Below are positions 13,652 through 13,838 of a stretch of DNA of 13,838 nucleotides, one piece after another. Below the pieces are notes generated by a model. The model saw only the letters and a list, made by a program, of their open reading frames with translations. It did not search any database and had not been told where the DNA came from. A program made the position numbers and the translations under genes. The first letter of the stretch is position 1; the number at the start of each line of letters is the position of its first letter. The stretch covers positions 1-13,838 of the forward strand of contig JABIYQ010000552.1 in assembly GCA_018702715.1 (NCBI GenBank). Reading direction: 5' to 3'. The stretch is from Desulfobacula sp. Its GTDB lineage: Bacteria > Desulfobacterota > Desulfobacteria > Desulfobacterales > Desulfobacteraceae.

Positions 13652-13838
13652 TTTTATTCTCCTTAAAAAATTGGGTTGATAAATTTGATTGCCGGTCCTG
13701 TTGTGTCCCTTTAAAAAAATCACCCATTGTCCGGATTTTCTTTCAGGTACAAATTAAGGATGACTCAAGAATAAGGGATAATTGTAAATCAAATTTTTCC
13801 AACTTGTAAAAAAATGTAAATTAGTTGTAAAACAGATA
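13652..13838. other. Upstream region of the Spy-like/flavodoxin operon, to window end
   Basis: This stretch is AT-rich, with no coding signal on the plus strand. It should hold the operon's minus-strand promoter, though no strong -35/-10 pair stands out, and the GTAAA array listed separately. A divergent gene may begin just beyond the window. Confidence 0.5.
13806..13831. promoter_or_regulatory. CpxR-like box: three GTAAA direct repeats
   Basis: GTAAA occurs at 13806-13810, 13816-13820 and 13827-13831, with spacers of 5 and 6 bases; a further GTAAA lies at 13784-13788. E. coli CpxR recognises two GTAAA half sites about 5 bases apart, and CpxP/Spy genes are classic Cpx targets. The array is about 155-180 bases upstream of the Spy-like gene, rather far, and could instead serve a divergent gene beyond the window. 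In AT-rich DNA chance is not excluded. Confidence 0.4.

Overview
The window is about 13.8 kb of a moderately AT-rich bacterial chromosome. A tungsten-type aldehyde:ferredoxin oxidoreductase, an E. coli-like ribB with its FMN riboswitch, a rhizobial-style class III adenylate cyclase and flavin-based redox proteins together suggest an anaerobic, probably sulfate-reducing deltaproteobacterium (Desulfobacteraceae-like). That placement is an inference from gene content and protein style; no rRNA or ribosomal protein gene is present.

Left part (1-4600): the last codons of an upstream gene are followed by a PotA/FbpC-type ABC transporter ATPase on the plus strand. It converges on ribB (minus strand) across a long shared hairpin. 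ribB carries a canonical FMN riboswitch and a perfect 10-bp inverted repeat that can fold its start codon into a stem. Next come an orphan MNT-type nucleotidyltransferase, followed by only a 33-codon stub where its HEPN partner should be, and a 12-helix MFS transporter.

Middle (4600-8000): this looks like a decayed defence island. A 479-residue protein with an AlbA_2/Schlafen-like domain, a RecG-like ATP-binding domain and a winged helix, linked by five perfect TREE repeats, is followed by the wreck of a type I restriction-modification locus. There the start of hsdM, two shifted pieces of its catalytic core, the C-terminal part of hsdR and a detached hsdR tail are joined by deletions and frameshifts; hsdS is gone. 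About 0.68 kb of mostly non-coding DNA follows, with a perfect 12-bp hairpin and a doubtful 60-codon ORF.

Right part (8000-13838): an FMN reductase/iron-sulfur flavoprotein gene ends in a strong intrinsic terminator that abuts the 3' remnant of an AraC-family regulator. All remaining genes are on the minus strand: an adenylate cyclase with a 2TM tail; an aor-moaD pair with overlapping ends, the MoaD-like protein using a TTG start; a Tat-exported flavodoxin; and upstream of it a membrane-anchored Spy/CpxP-like protein. The last two form a likely operon whose upstream DNA holds three GTAAA direct repeats at helical spacing, like a CpxR box.

The least ordinary elements are the exported flavodoxin/CpxP-like pair with its candidate envelope-stress operator, the start-codon stem of ribB, and the orphaned or decayed defence genes. 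I see no convincing wholly new system; the exported flavodoxin operon is the best candidate for one.
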